From positions 55,092 to 76,546 of the forward strand of contig DHQI01000026.1 of NCBI GenBank assembly GCA_002408065.1: a stretch of 21,455 nt of DNA, written 5' to 3'. Shown one piece after another: positions 7,784-15,193 of this stretch; the first letter of the stretch is position 1, and each line of letters opens with the position of its first letter. A program made the translations under genes and the position numbers. The notes beneath the pieces are model-generated. The model saw nothing but the letters and a program-made list of their open reading frames with translations, searched no databases and was not told where the DNA came from. The stretch comes from Bacteroidales bacterium UBA5342 (GTDB taxonomy: Bacteria > Bacteroidota > Bacteroidia > Bacteroidales > UBA5342).

Positions 7784-8254
7784 ATGGATATTCTTTTAAT
7801 TGTCTTAGCAACTATTTTTATGCTTATTGGTTTGGCAGGTTGTGTTTTACCGGTTATTCCCGGGCCACCACTGGGGTATGTAGGCTTGTTGCTTTTGCAT
7901 TTTACTAACCGTATACAATTTGAATCAAACGATTTATTTCTCTGGGCTTTTATTGCTGTCATTGTGACAGTGGCTGATAATGTGTTGCCTATATGGACCA
8001 CTAAAAAATTCGGAGGAAGTAAGGCTGGCGTTTGGGGCAGTACCATAGGATTGATTCTGGGCTTGTTCTTTGCGCCGCTAGGTATCATTGTAGGGCCTTT
8101 TGTGGGCGCTGTATTGGGCGAAATGTTGAATAATAATAATGAAAAAGCATTGAAAGCAGGATTTGGTGCGTTTATGGGTTTTGTGTTTGGTGTCGGCTTG
8201 AAATTAGCTAGTACCGGTTATTTTGCTTGGGTGTTTGTGAAAGAAGTGTTCTAG
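7784..8254 (+). CDS. DUF456 family membrane protein
   Basis: A 156-residue, very hydrophobic protein with about four membrane segments. The opening MDILLIVLATIFMLIGLAG, the PVIPGPPLGYVGLLLL turn and the glycine-rich GLFFAPLGIIVGPFVGAVLGE and GFGAFMGFVFGVGLKL segments are the DUF456 signature. The glycine zippers suggest tightly packed helices in the inner membrane. Biochemical function is unknown for the family. The ATG at 7784 is chosen because the promoter box lies between it and the upstream TTG. It is transcribed divergently from clpP and ends 125 bases before panC in a repeat-filled spacer. Confidence 0.88.
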   Translation: MDILLIVLATIFMLIGLAGCVLPVIPGPPLGYVGLLLLHFTNRIQFESNDLFLWAFIAVIVTVADNVLPIWTTKKFGGSKAGVWGSTIGLILGLFFAPLGIIVGPFVGAVLGEMLNNNNEKALKAGFGAFMGFVFGVGLKLASTGYFAWVFVKEVF

Positions 8255-8258
8255 ATAA

Positions 8259-8283
8259 GGCTGAGGTTGAGGCTAAGGCTAAG
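8259..8283. repeat. Hexanucleotide repeat, four units
   Basis: Four consecutive six-base units, GGCTGA, GGTTGA, GGCTAA, GGCTAA, begin four bases after the DUF456 stop codon. Units differ by substitutions only, with no change of period. Confidence 0.85.
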
Positions 8284-8328
8284 ATAGTGGCGGCATTTGT
8301 TTGAAAAGCTTTTTAGTCAATTATCTGT

Positions 8329-8366
8329 AAGTCTGACGTCTTTAAGTCTAATGTCTTATAAGTCTC
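8329..8366. repeat. 15-16-base direct repeat upstream of panC
   Basis: AAGTCTGACGTCTTT (8329-8343) is followed by AAGTCTAATGTCTTAT (8344-8359) and a third partial AAGTCTC (8360-8366). The array ends 13 bases before the panC start codon, so it lies in the panC leader. Confidence 0.75.
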
Positions 8367-8379
8367 TTTATTAAGAAGT

Positions 8380-9222
8380 ATGAAAATAATAGAAACAGTT
8401 GCTGAATTACAAGCGTTAATTCAGCAAGAGAAAAAAGGTGGAAAATCGGTAGGTTTTGTACCGACCATGGGAGCATTGCACGATGGACATATTGCCTTAG
8501 TGAAGCAATGCCGTGATGAGAATGATGTGTGTGTGGTGAGTATTTTTGTGAATCCTACACAGTTTAACAATGCAGGTGATCTTAAGCATTATCCGCGCAC
8601 GATGGAGGCGGATTGTGCTTTGCTCGAGGCTGTAAATGCTGACTTTGTTTTTGCACCAACGGTTGATGAGGTTTATCCTGAGGAGGATACGCGTCAGTTT
8701 GAGTTTGGGCTGTTAGATAAAGTTATGGAAGGCGAGCACCGTCCCGGTCACTTCAACGGAGTGGCGCAGGTGGTGAGTAAGCTGTTTAGTATGGTGAAGC
8801 CCGATAGAGCCTATTTTGGCGAAAAAGATTATCAGCAGTTGGCTATTATAAAAGCGATGGTGCGTGATTATGAGATTCCTGTAGAGGTGATTCCGTGCCC
8901 TATTGTACGCGAGGCTGATGGCTTGGCTATGAGTTCGCGTAATACCCGCCTGACGGAAGCGCAACGTGCAGCTGCCCCGTTGATTTCAAAAACTCTTCTT
9001 GCTTCTAAAGAGTGGGCTAAATCACTGACGATAACAGAAGTGAAGCGAAAAGTGCTTGAAAGCATTAATGAATCACCGGAATTAGAGGTGGAATATTTCG
9101 AAATTGCTGATGCGCTGAGTTTGCAAAGTGTAAACAGTTGGGCGCAAGATGGTGAAAAAGTTGGCTGTGTCGCCGTTTTTGCTGGCGAAGTACGTTTGAT
9201 TGACAATGTGGTTTACCGGTAG
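8380..9222 (+). CDS. panC: Pantothenate synthetase
   Basis: A 280-residue enzyme that joins pantoate and beta-alanine with ATP through a pantoyl-adenylate, the last step of vitamin B5 synthesis. It carries the nucleotidyl-transferase motif MGALHDGH at 30-37 (the HIGH equivalent), FVNPTQFN, the FGEKDYQQL segment, and the KMSKS-equivalent MSSRN preceded by IVREADGLA. The length is typical. The ATG at 8380 has the purine-rich TTAAGAAGT in front. panB, panD and panE are not in this window, so the pathway is dispersed. No clear promoter box is found; TATCTGTA with TTTG 18 bases upstream, near 8320, is a weak possibility. Confidence 0.97.
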   Translation: MKIIETVAELQALIQQEKKGGKSVGFVPTMGALHDGHIALVKQCRDENDVCVVSIFVNPTQFNNAGDLKHYPRTMEADCALLEAVNADFVFAPTVDEVYPEEDTRQFEFGLLDKVMEGEHRPGHFNGVAQVVSKLFSMVKPDRAYFGEKDYQQLAIIKAMVRDYEIPVEVIPCPIVREADGLAMSSRNTRLTEAQRAAAPLISKTLLASKEWAKSLTITEVKRKVLESINESPELEVEYFEIADALSLQSVNSWAQDGEKVGCVAVFAGEVRLIDNVVYR

Positions 9223-9258
9223 AGATGCGATTAATTGTATCTTTACAATCAGTATAAA

Positions 9259-9295
9259 TTAAAGACTGAAATTTTAAAGACTCATTGACTCATTA
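9259..9295. repeat. Short tandem repeats in the panC-lpxK spacer
   Basis: TTAAAGACT occurs twice 15 bases apart (9259 and 9274) and runs into two octads, ACTCATTG and ACTCATTA (9280-9295), just before the lpxK start codon. The spacer also holds TATCTTTA (9238-9245), one base off a -7 box. Confidence 0.65.
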
Positions 9296-9301
9296 TTAAA
9301 T

Positions 9302-10354
9302 ATGACAAAACTAATACGCATACTATTATTTCCTTTCTCTTTGCTTTATGGCTTGGTGATGGCGCTACGCAATGTCTTGTTTAATGTGGGGTTATTGAAG
9401 TCTGAGCAGTTTGATGTGCCGCTGCTTTCTATTGGAAATATTACGGTGGGAGGAACCGGCAAAACACCGCATACAGAATATGTGATTTCTCTTCTTAAAG
9501 ATGATTATAAAATGGCGGTGCTTAGTCGTGGTTACGGGCGGAAAACGAAAGGATTTGTAGAGGTGACAGAGCCTAGTACACCAGAACAATGCGGTGATGA
9601 GCCTTGTCAGATGAAGCGTAAATTCCCGCAACAGCTGGTAGTGGTAGATGAGGATCGCAGGAATGGAATAAAGACTTTGCTGGATTGCTACAAACCGGAA
9701 GTAATATTGATGGATGATGCCTATCAGCACCGCTGGGTGAAAGCGGGTTTTTCTGTTTTGTTGGTCGACTATACGCGTCCTTTGTTTCAGGATTTTGTGA
9801 TGCCTACAGGTAATCTGAGAGAGTTTCCGCTTGGAAAAAAACGAGCCGACCTTATCGTGGTGACTAAATGCCCTGAGGGGATAAGCGATGCCGATAAAGC
9901 GCTTTTTCGTCGTAAGTTAAGACTAGCGATAGGTCAGGAGCTGTACTTTTCGGCCTTTAATTATGGTGAGCTAGTACCTGTTTTTTTTGAAGAAAGAGAT
10001 AAAGACTTAGACCTGATAGGAGCAGAAGTTTTGCTGCTAAGCGGTATTGCTAACCCTAAACCTTTGGAAAATTACCTCAAAAATGAAGGTGCTAAAATAA
10101 CAGGTGTTAGTTTTGTAGATCATCATCAGTTTTCCGAAAAGGATATTGCAAAAGTGATGGAAGCTTATGAGTTACTGTCTGAAGAGAGGCGCTGCATTAT
10201 CACGACTGAAAAAGATGCTGTTCGCTTAAAAGCCGGTCTGAATATTCCGGCTGAGATGAAAGAACGTTTATACTATGTACCTATTAAGGTACAGATTTTA
10301 GAGAGAGAAGAGGATTTTAACCAACAAATAAAAGATTATGTTGCAAAAAATTAA
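9302..10354 (+). CDS. lpxK: Tetraacyldisaccharide 4'-kinase
   Basis: A 350-residue inner-membrane-associated kinase that phosphorylates the 4' position of the lipid A disaccharide, the sixth step of the Raetz pathway. The N-terminal hydrophobic helix (about residues 8-30) anchors it to the membrane. The extended P-loop GNITVGGTGKTP is at 45-56, an early RGYGR segment follows, and MDDAYQHR carries the catalytic acidic residues. Late in the protein HHQFSEKDI and TTEKDAVRL match the family's C-terminal domain. The length is normal. The last 17 bases overlap the start of punA, so translation of the two is probably coupled, although the pathways are unrelated. Confidence 0.96.
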   Translation: MTKLIRILLFPFSLLYGLVMALRNVLFNVGLLKSEQFDVPLLSIGNITVGGTGKTPHTEYVISLLKDDYKMAVLSRGYGRKTKGFVEVTEPSTPEQCGDEPCQMKRKFPQQLVVVDEDRRNGIKTLLDCYKPEVILMDDAYQHRWVKAGFSVLLVDYTRPLFQDFVMPTGNLREFPLGKKRADLIVVTKCPEGISDADKALFRRKLRLAIGQELYFSAFNYGELVPVFFEERDKDLDLIGAEVLLLSGIANPKPLENYLKNEGAKITGVSFVDHHQFSEKDIAKVMEAYELLSEERRCIITTEKDAVRLKAGLNIPAEMKERLYYVPIKVQILEREEDFNQQIKDYVAKN

Positions 10355-11150
10355 AGAAGCTGCTGATTTTATTCAGCAACGTTTCCAGCCCGAGGCGGAG
10401 GTAGCCATTGTTTTAGGTTCAGGTTTAGGCGATTTTGCTAATGAGATAGAAGTGATAGATGCTGTGCCATATGGTGAAATACCGAATTTTCCGGTGTCGG
10501 AAGTGCCGGGGCATGCCGGTCGTATGGTTTACGGTGTGGTAAAAGGAAAAAAAGTGTTGGCTATGCAGGGCCGCTTTCATTATTATGAAGGTTTTTCGAT
10601 GCAGGAATGCACTATCCATGTGCGGGTATTTAGCCTCTTGGGTATTAAAAAACTTTTTGTCTCAAATGCAGCAGGTGGTCTTAATCCTAATTTTAAAGTA
10701 GGTGATTTGATGATGATTTCTGATCATATCAACCACTTTGGTGATAATCCATTGCGGGGTAAGAATCTGGAAGTGTTTGGCACCCGTTTCCCGGCTATGA
10801 ATGATGCTTATTCCCCTGAATTGAGAGTAATGGCTAAATCTATTGCTGAAGAAAATGGTATGATCTTGCAACAGGGCGTGTATATTGGCTTAGCAGGGCC
10901 AAATTTCGAAACTCAGGCGGAGTTAAAATTCTTTAGCATTATTGGTGCTGATGCAGTGGGTATGTCAACGGTTCCTGAAGTATTAGTGGCGCGTCATTGT
11001 GGTATGGAAGTCTTTGGTATGTCTATTATTACTAATATAGCAGTACCTGGCTTGAACGAAGAGGCTTCGCACGAAGAAGTGCAGGATGCAGCTAAGATTA
11101 CAGGGCCTAAAGTGAAGTTGCTGTTTGAGGAGTTGATTAACAAATGTTAA
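10338..11150 (+). CDS. punA: Purine-nucleoside phosphorylase, trimeric type
   Basis: A 270-residue enzyme that splits inosine or guanosine with phosphate into base and ribose-1-phosphate in purine salvage. Seen: GSGLGDF at 27-33 (phosphate loop), GRFHYYEG with the phosphate-contacting His81, SNAAGGLNPNFKVGDLM, GPNFETQAE with Glu191, VGMSTVPE, and Asn233 in the segment aligned with human Asn243. Glu plus Asn at those positions is the 6-oxopurine-specific pattern. The cytoplasmic trimer is the usual form. The start ATG lies inside the 3' end of lpxK (17-base overlap). No separate promoter is visible, so it is read from the lpxK transcript. Confidence 0.95.
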   Translation: MLQKIKEAADFIQQRFQPEAEVAIVLGSGLGDFANEIEVIDAVPYGEIPNFPVSEVPGHAGRMVYGVVKGKKVLAMQGRFHYYEGFSMQECTIHVRVFSLLGIKKLFVSNAAGGLNPNFKVGDLMMISDHINHFGDNPLRGKNLEVFGTRFPAMNDAYSPELRVMAKSIAEENGMILQQGVYIGLAGPNFETQAELKFFSIIGADAVGMSTVPEVLVARHCGMEVFGMSIITNIAVPGLNEEASHEEVQDAAKITGPKVKLLFEELINKC

Positions 11151-11188
11151 GAGATGGCCCGGCTTATGATAGAATGTATTCATAAATA

Positions 11189-11220
11189 TTTGATTTATCT
11201 CTGAAAAAAACTTATTATTG
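11189..11220 (+). promoter_or_regulatory. Promoter of the START-like gene
   Basis: TTTG at 11189-11192, a 20-base spacer, then TATTATTG at 11213-11220, which is one base off the TAnnTTTG consensus. The expected start of transcription is about 25 bases before the ATG. The leader also has AGAGGAAA (11237-11244), one of the few Shine-Dalgarno-like sites in the window. Confidence 0.55.
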
Positions 11221-11249
11221 CAAAATTCAAAATTTCAGAGGAAATAAAG

Positions 11250-11624
11250 ATGGTAAAATTTGAATTAGAATATATTCTAAATACCACGGTAAAGGTTCTT
11301 TATCCAAGGCTGTCGACACCTTCAGGTTTAGCTGATTGGTTTGCTGATAATGTAGATCTTAATGGTGATGTTTTTACCTTCCACTGGGAAGGCAGTGAGC
11401 AAAGCGCTAAAGTTTTGTTCAAGCGTCGTGACAAAGCTATTCGTTTCCGCTGGTTGGAAGATGAAGGGCAGGATGTTTACTTCGAATTTAAAATCCGTCT
11501 TGATGAGTTGACTAACGAAGTAGCACTTATTATTACTGATTTTGCTGAGGAGGATGAAGTAGAAGATGCCAAAGAGCTTTGGAACGAACAAATAGATCGT
11601 TTTTGTCATAACTTAGGTATATAG
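11250..11624 (+). CDS. START-like (SRPBCC fold) domain protein
   Basis: A 124-residue single-domain cytoplasmic protein. The opening strand FELEYILNTTVKVLYPRLS, the helix STPSGLADWFADNV, repeated strands such as FTFHWEGSEQSAKVLF and a final helix (AKELWNEQIDRFCHNLGI) follow the AHSA1/START-like pattern. The WFAD and strand order match the START-like family found almost only in Bacteroidota. The fold binds hydrophobic ligands in other families; here the ligand and role are unknown. It is monocistronic: its own promoter lies upstream and an intrinsic terminator follows 18 bases after the stop. Confidence 0.85.
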   Translation: MVKFELEYILNTTVKVLYPRLSTPSGLADWFADNVDLNGDVFTFHWEGSEQSAKVLFKRRDKAIRFRWLEDEGQDVYFEFKIRLDELTNEVALIITDFAEEDEVEDAKELWNEQIDRFCHNLGI

Positions 11625-11642
11625 ATTAAAGAATATAAAAAG

Positions 11643-11679
11643 AAGCAGATATCCTTCCCGGTATCTGCTTTTTTGTTTT
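11643..11679 (+). terminator. Intrinsic terminator after the START-like gene
   Basis: Stem AAGCAGATA (11643-11651) with TATCTGCTT (11662-11670), a 10-base loop, then TTTTGTTTT. The stem extends outward by a G-T and A-T pairs. Confidence 0.88.
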
Positions 11680-11718
11680 ATAGTGACGAAAATTACTCTT
11701 TCTTAAACGATATATTAC

Positions 11719-11726
11719 TACATTTG
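11719..11726 (+). promoter_or_regulatory. dcp promoter -7 box
   Basis: TACATTTG matches TAnnTTTG and lies 38 bases before the dcp ATG, just downstream of the preceding terminator. Upstream TTTC at 11699-11702 is a possible -33 element. Confidence 0.6.
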
Positions 11727-11764
11727 CAAGCTTTGAAAAAACAAGTGATATTAAATGTAACATT

Positions 11765-13840
11765 ATGAAAAAGATAATATTAATTTTAACAACATTAGCG
11801 ATTATGTCTTGCAATAATATGACAAATCAAAACCCACTTTTGGGGGATTATAATACCCCGTACCACACACCTCCATTCGATAAGGTAGAGGTAGAGCATT
11901 ATAAGCCGGCTTTTGAAGCGGCTATTGCAGAGGCTCGTAAGGAAATTGAAGCTCTTGTAAGCAATACTGAAGAGCCAACGTTTGAAAATACCATTGTAGC
12001 TTTGGATGCCAATGGTGCATTGCTTAGTCGTGTATCTGGCGCTTTCTTTAATGTGAACTCAGCTGAGACAAACGATGAAATGCAGGCTGTGGCGCAGGAA
12101 GTGTCGCCTTTATTGTCTGAGTTTTCAAACGATGTTAGCTTGAACGAAGAGCTTTTTGCCCGTGTGAAAGCAGTTTACTTGCAAAAAGATGAATTGGATT
12201 TGACCAAAGAACAAATGACGCTTTTAGAAGATTCTTACCAAGGTTTTGCCCGTAGTGGTGCTAACCTGGAGGGTGAGGCCCGTGAGCGTTACCGTGAAAT
12301 TTCTACGCGTTTGTCAAAGTTGTCGCTTGATTTTTCGCAAAATGTATTGAAAGCGACTAACGCTTATAAGCTGAATATAAATGATGAAGCACAGTTGGCT
12401 GGTTTGCCTGATTTTGCTAAAGAAGCCGCAGCGCTTAAGGCTAAACAGGCAAAGCAGGAAGGCTGGACTTTTGACCTGACTTACCCAAGCTATATTCCGT
12501 TTATGCAATATGCTGATAACCGTGACTTGCGCGAAAAGATGTATATGAAATATATGTCGAAGGCTTATGGCGATGAGTTTAATAATACTGATATTGTTAA
12601 AGAAATCGTTAACTTGCGTATGGAACGGGCACAGCTTTTGGGTTATGATACTTATGCTGATTATGCTTTGGCAAACAAAATGGCCAAGAACCCGGCTGGC
12701 GTTTATGAATTGCTCGATGATCTCTACGAAGCAGCGATGCCTGTAGCCAAAGAAGAAATGGCAGAATTACAGGCTTATGCCAAAGAAAATGGTTTGAAGG
12801 GTGAATTTAAACCTTGGGATTTTTCGTATTATTCCGAAAAACTGAAGGAAGAAAAATACAGCCTTAACGATGAAATCTTAAAGCCTTATTTTGAGCTTGA
12901 AAGTGTAAAAGATGCGGTCTTTGGTTTGGCGACTAAGCTCTATGGTATCACTTTCGTGAAGAATGAAGATATTCCTGTATATCACGAAGAAGTAGAGGTG
13001 TTTGATGTGAAGAATGCTGATGGCTCTTATTTGTCGACATTGTATACTGATTTTCATCCGCGCGAAGGAAAAAGAGGTGGTGCCTGGATGAATAATGTGA
13101 AAGAACAATGGACAGATTCGCGTCCGCAAGTGGTGATAGTGATGAACTTTACTCGCCCGACCGAAACTTTACCGGCTTTGTTGACCTTTAACGAGGTAGA
13201 AACGTTCTTGCACGAGTTTGGTCACGCTCTGCACGGTATGCTGGCCAATACTAATTATGTCGGTTTGTCCGGTACTAACGTTAAACGTGACTTTGTGGAG
13301 TTGCCGTCGCAGATTATGGAGAACTGGGCTATGGAGCCAGAATATCTGAAGAGTTTTGCTAAACATTACGAAACGGGTGAAGTGATTCCTGATGAATTAA
13401 TTGAGAAGTTAAAACGCGCTCAAAACTACCACGCCGCTTATAGCGCTGTTCGTCAGTTGAGTTTTGGTTATCTGGATATGGCTTGGCACACTATTGATGC
13501 TCCGCTTGAAGGCGATGTAAAAGATTTTGAAGAAAAGGCTTGGGCTAAAACGCAGCTTTATGATGTGCCGGTAGAAGGCGCTTGTATGAGTACACAGTTT
13601 GGTCACCTGTTTGCCGGTGGATATGCTGCTGGTTATTATGGCTACAAATGGGCCGAGGTATTGGATGCTGACGCTTTTCAGGCTTTTAAAGAAAACGGAA
13701 TCTACGATCAGGAAACAGCAGCCGCTTTCCGTACCTTGCTTGAAAAAGGTGGTAGCGAGGACCCTATGGAACTTTATGTGGCCTTCCGTGGTCATAAACC
13801 TAGCATCGATGCTATCTTGGAGCGTGACGGTTTAAAGTAA
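11765..13840 (+). CDS. dcp: Peptidyl-dipeptidase Dcp, M3 family, lipoprotein form
   Basis: A 691-residue zinc metallopeptidase that removes dipeptides from the C-terminus of oligopeptides. The zinc motif HEFGH is at 483-487 and the third ligand Glu512 is in DFVELPSQ. GGAWM, GHLFAGGYAAGYYGYKW and the C-terminal R-G-H-K-P are shared with E. coli Dcp throughout its length. Unlike cytoplasmic E. coli Dcp, it starts with a lipoprotein signal peptide: MKKIILILTTLAIMSC, a lipobox with Cys16. The mature enzyme should therefore be membrane-anchored, facing the periplasm, consistent with digestion of imported peptides. It is monocistronic, with its own -7 box and terminator. Its stop codon runs directly into an ATTACGA repeat. 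Confidence 0.94.
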   Translation: MKKIILILTTLAIMSCNNMTNQNPLLGDYNTPYHTPPFDKVEVEHYKPAFEAAIAEARKEIEALVSNTEEPTFENTIVALDANGALLSRVSGAFFNVNSAETNDEMQAVAQEVSPLLSEFSNDVSLNEELFARVKAVYLQKDELDLTKEQMTLLEDSYQGFARSGANLEGEARERYREISTRLSKLSLDFSQNVLKATNAYKLNINDEAQLAGLPDFAKEAAALKAKQAKQEGWTFDLTYPSYIPFMQYADNRDLREKMYMKYMSKAYGDEFNNTDIVKEIVNLRMERAQLLGYDTYADYALANKMAKNPAGVYELLDDLYEAAMPVAKEEMAELQAYAKENGLKGEFKPWDFSYYSEKLKEEKYSLNDEILKPYFELESVKDAVFGLATKLYGITFVKNEDIPVYHEEVEVFDVKNADGSYLSTLYTDFHPREGKRGGAWMNNVKEQWTDSRPQVVIVMNFTRPTETLPALLTFNEVETFLHEFGHALHGMLANTNYVGLSGTNVKRDFVELPSQIMENWAMEPEYLKSFAKHYETGEVIPDELIEKLKRAQNYHAAYSAVRQLSFGYLDMAWHTIDAPLEGDVKDFEEKAWAKTQLYDVPVEGACMSTQFGHLFAGGYAAGYYGYKWAEVLDADAFQAFKENGIYDQETAAAFRTLLEKGGSEDPMELYVAFRGHKPSIDAILERDGLK

Positions 13841-13867
13841 TTACGAATTTTGAATTACGAATTCTTA
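13840..13867. repeat. Heptad repeat after dcp, four units
   Basis: ATTACGA, ATTTTGA, ATTACGA, ATTCTTA run without gaps from the last base of the dcp stop codon to the first base of the dcp terminator. It is the same ATTACGA heptad found again at 16522-16556. Confidence 0.8.
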
Positions 13868-13906
13868 AATAAAGCATCAATCTTTTAGGTTTGGTGCTTT
13901 ATTTTT
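13867..13906 (+). terminator. Intrinsic terminator after dcp
   Basis: Stem AAATAAAGCATCAA (13867-13880) with TTGGTGCTTTATTT (13891-13904), 14 pairs including one G-T, a 10-base loop, then further T. It lies 26 bases after the dcp stop. Confidence 0.9.
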
Positions 13907-13926
13907 GTAGTCAAGAAGAGATGGGA

Positions 13927-13944
13927 TTTTTCATTTTTAACTTT
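13927..13944 (+). repeat. Left copy of an 18-base inverted repeat flanking queA
   Basis: TTTTTCATTTTTAACTTT here is the exact reverse complement of 15186-15203, which overlaps the queA stop codon. Its first 14 bases read as two heptads (TTTTTCA, TTTTTAA). Confidence 0.8.
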
Positions 13945-13965
13945 CGGTTGCTGAGCGTAGCCGAA
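13943..13965. repeat. CTTCG..GCTCAG palindromic repeat, copy 1
   Basis: TTCGGTTGC, loop TGAGC, GTAGCCGAA: nine pairs (two of them G-T) and a five-base loop, ending 19 bases before the queA ATG. On the minus strand it reads CTTCGGCTACGCTCAG, resembling dispersed intergenic palindromes I know from other genomes. A partial second copy is at 21165-21180. Confidence 0.7.
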
Positions 13966-13984
13966 GCATCATTTTTCCTTTCTA

Positions 13985-15193
13985 ATGCACCCTAAAGAAA
14001 TAAATATTGCCGATTATACCTATGATTTGCCGGATGAGCGTATCGCCAAATATCCTTTAGAGAAAAGGGATGAGAGCAAGCTCTTGCATTATGCTGCGGG
14101 TGAAATCGATGAGCGTGTGTTTAAGGATCTGCCAGCGGTGTTGAAGCCTGAAACGCTTTTGGTTTACAACAATACCAAGGTAATACGGGCACGTATGCTT
14201 TTTTATAAGCCCACGGGGGCTAAGATTGAGATTTTTTGTTTGGAACCGGAGTCGCCGGCCGATTATGCCTTGAGTTTTCAGCAGACGGAAGTGGTAGTGT
14301 GGCGCTGTATGGTAGGTGGCGCTAAGAAATGGAAAGAAGGTGAACTGAGCATTGAGCTGGAAGATGGCCTGGTGGTGTATGCCGAAAAAGAAAAGCAGGA
14401 AAAGGGCGATTTTATTATTAAATTCTCGTGGAATAATCCGGCCTTTAACTTCTCTGATATTCTTGAAAAGAGCGGTAATATCCCTATCCCGCCATATTTA
14501 AACCGTAAGAGTGAGGCTTCCGATCTGGAAACATATCAAACGGTGTATGCCAAATACAAAGGCAGTGTGGCAGCGCCTACAGCCGGTTTGCACTTTACCG
14601 ATGAGGTGTTATCTGCTTTACGAACTAATGGTGTCACTACCGAAGAGGTGACCTTGCACGTGGGGGCTGGTACTTTTCAACCGGTGAAAGCTGATAAAAT
14701 GGAAGATCATCCGATGCATACCGAAACTATAGCGGTAAGCCTCGACACTTTGGAAACATTGCACGATAAACTCGGGCATGTCATTGCTGTTGGTACTACT
14801 TCGGTGCGTACTCTGGAGAGTTTGTTCTGGATCGGTAATCAGTTGATAAATGGTGAAATAAGCTCGGATGGAAACATACATCTGGGACAGTGGATCGCAT
14901 ATGATGCGGAAAAGGTGCATACACCACATGAGGTATTTGAAGCACTGATATCCTGGATGAAAGAGCATAAGTTAGAAACCTTGCATGCCAGTACCCAAAT
15001 CATTATTGCGCCGGGGTACGATTTTAAGGTGATTGAAGGGATGTTGACCAATTTTCATCAACCTAACAGCACGCTTTTGCTTTTGGTTTCTGCCCTAGTA
15101 GGCGAGGACTGGAAAGCGATTTATGATTTTGCTTTAGCGAATGATTTTCGCTTTTTGAGCTATGGCGATAGTTCGCTTTTAATGAAAAGTTAA
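13985..15193 (+). CDS. queA: S-adenosylmethionine:tRNA ribosyltransferase-isomerase
   Basis: A 402-residue enzyme that transfers and isomerises the ribosyl group of SAM onto 7-aminomethyl-7-deazaguanine in tRNA, making epoxyqueuosine at the wobble position. Seen: the opening DYTYDLPDERIAKYPLEKRD, NNTKVIRARM, YAKYKGSVAAPTAGLHFT, VTLHVGAGTFQPVK followed by HPMHTE, and NFHQPNSTLLLLVSAL. It is longer than E. coli QueA (about 356 residues), as I expect for Bacteroidota. No other queuosine gene is nearby and I see no preQ1 riboswitch in the leader. The leader holds an inverted-repeat arm and a palindrome instead of a clear promoter. The last codons (MKS-stop) lie in a 14-base tandem repeat, so the 3' end may have been remodelled by it. 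Confidence 0.97.
   Translation: MHPKEINIADYTYDLPDERIAKYPLEKRDESKLLHYAAGEIDERVFKDLPAVLKPETLLVYNNTKVIRARMLFYKPTGAKIEIFCLEPESPADYALSFQQTEVVVWRCMVGGAKKWKEGELSIELEDGLVVYAEKEKQEKGDFIIKFSWNNPAFNFSDILEKSGNIPIPPYLNRKSEASDLETYQTVYAKYKGSVAAPTAGLHFTDEVLSALRTNGVTTEEVTLHVGAGTFQPVKADKMEDHPMHTETIAVSLDTLETLHDKLGHVIAVGTTSVRTLESLFWIGNQLINGEISSDGNIHLGQWIAYDAEKVHTPHEVFEALISWMKEHKLETLHASTQIIIAPGYDFKVIEGMLTNFHQPNSTLLLLVSALVGEDWKAIYDFALANDFRFLSYGDSSLLMKS

Noticed and set aside
13409..13795. 128-residue minus-strand frame within dcp
   Set aside because: It lies antisense to the zinc-site and C-terminal region of Dcp, whose sequence is strongly conserved; no start signal.
13900..13907. TATTTTTG as a queA promoter -7 box
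   Set aside because: It is made by the right arm and T-run of the dcp terminator and has no TTTG at a suitable distance upstream.
13907..13984. PreQ1 riboswitch in the queA leader
   Set aside because: No preQ1 aptamer pattern is visible; the only structure is the CTTCG..GCTCAG palindrome.
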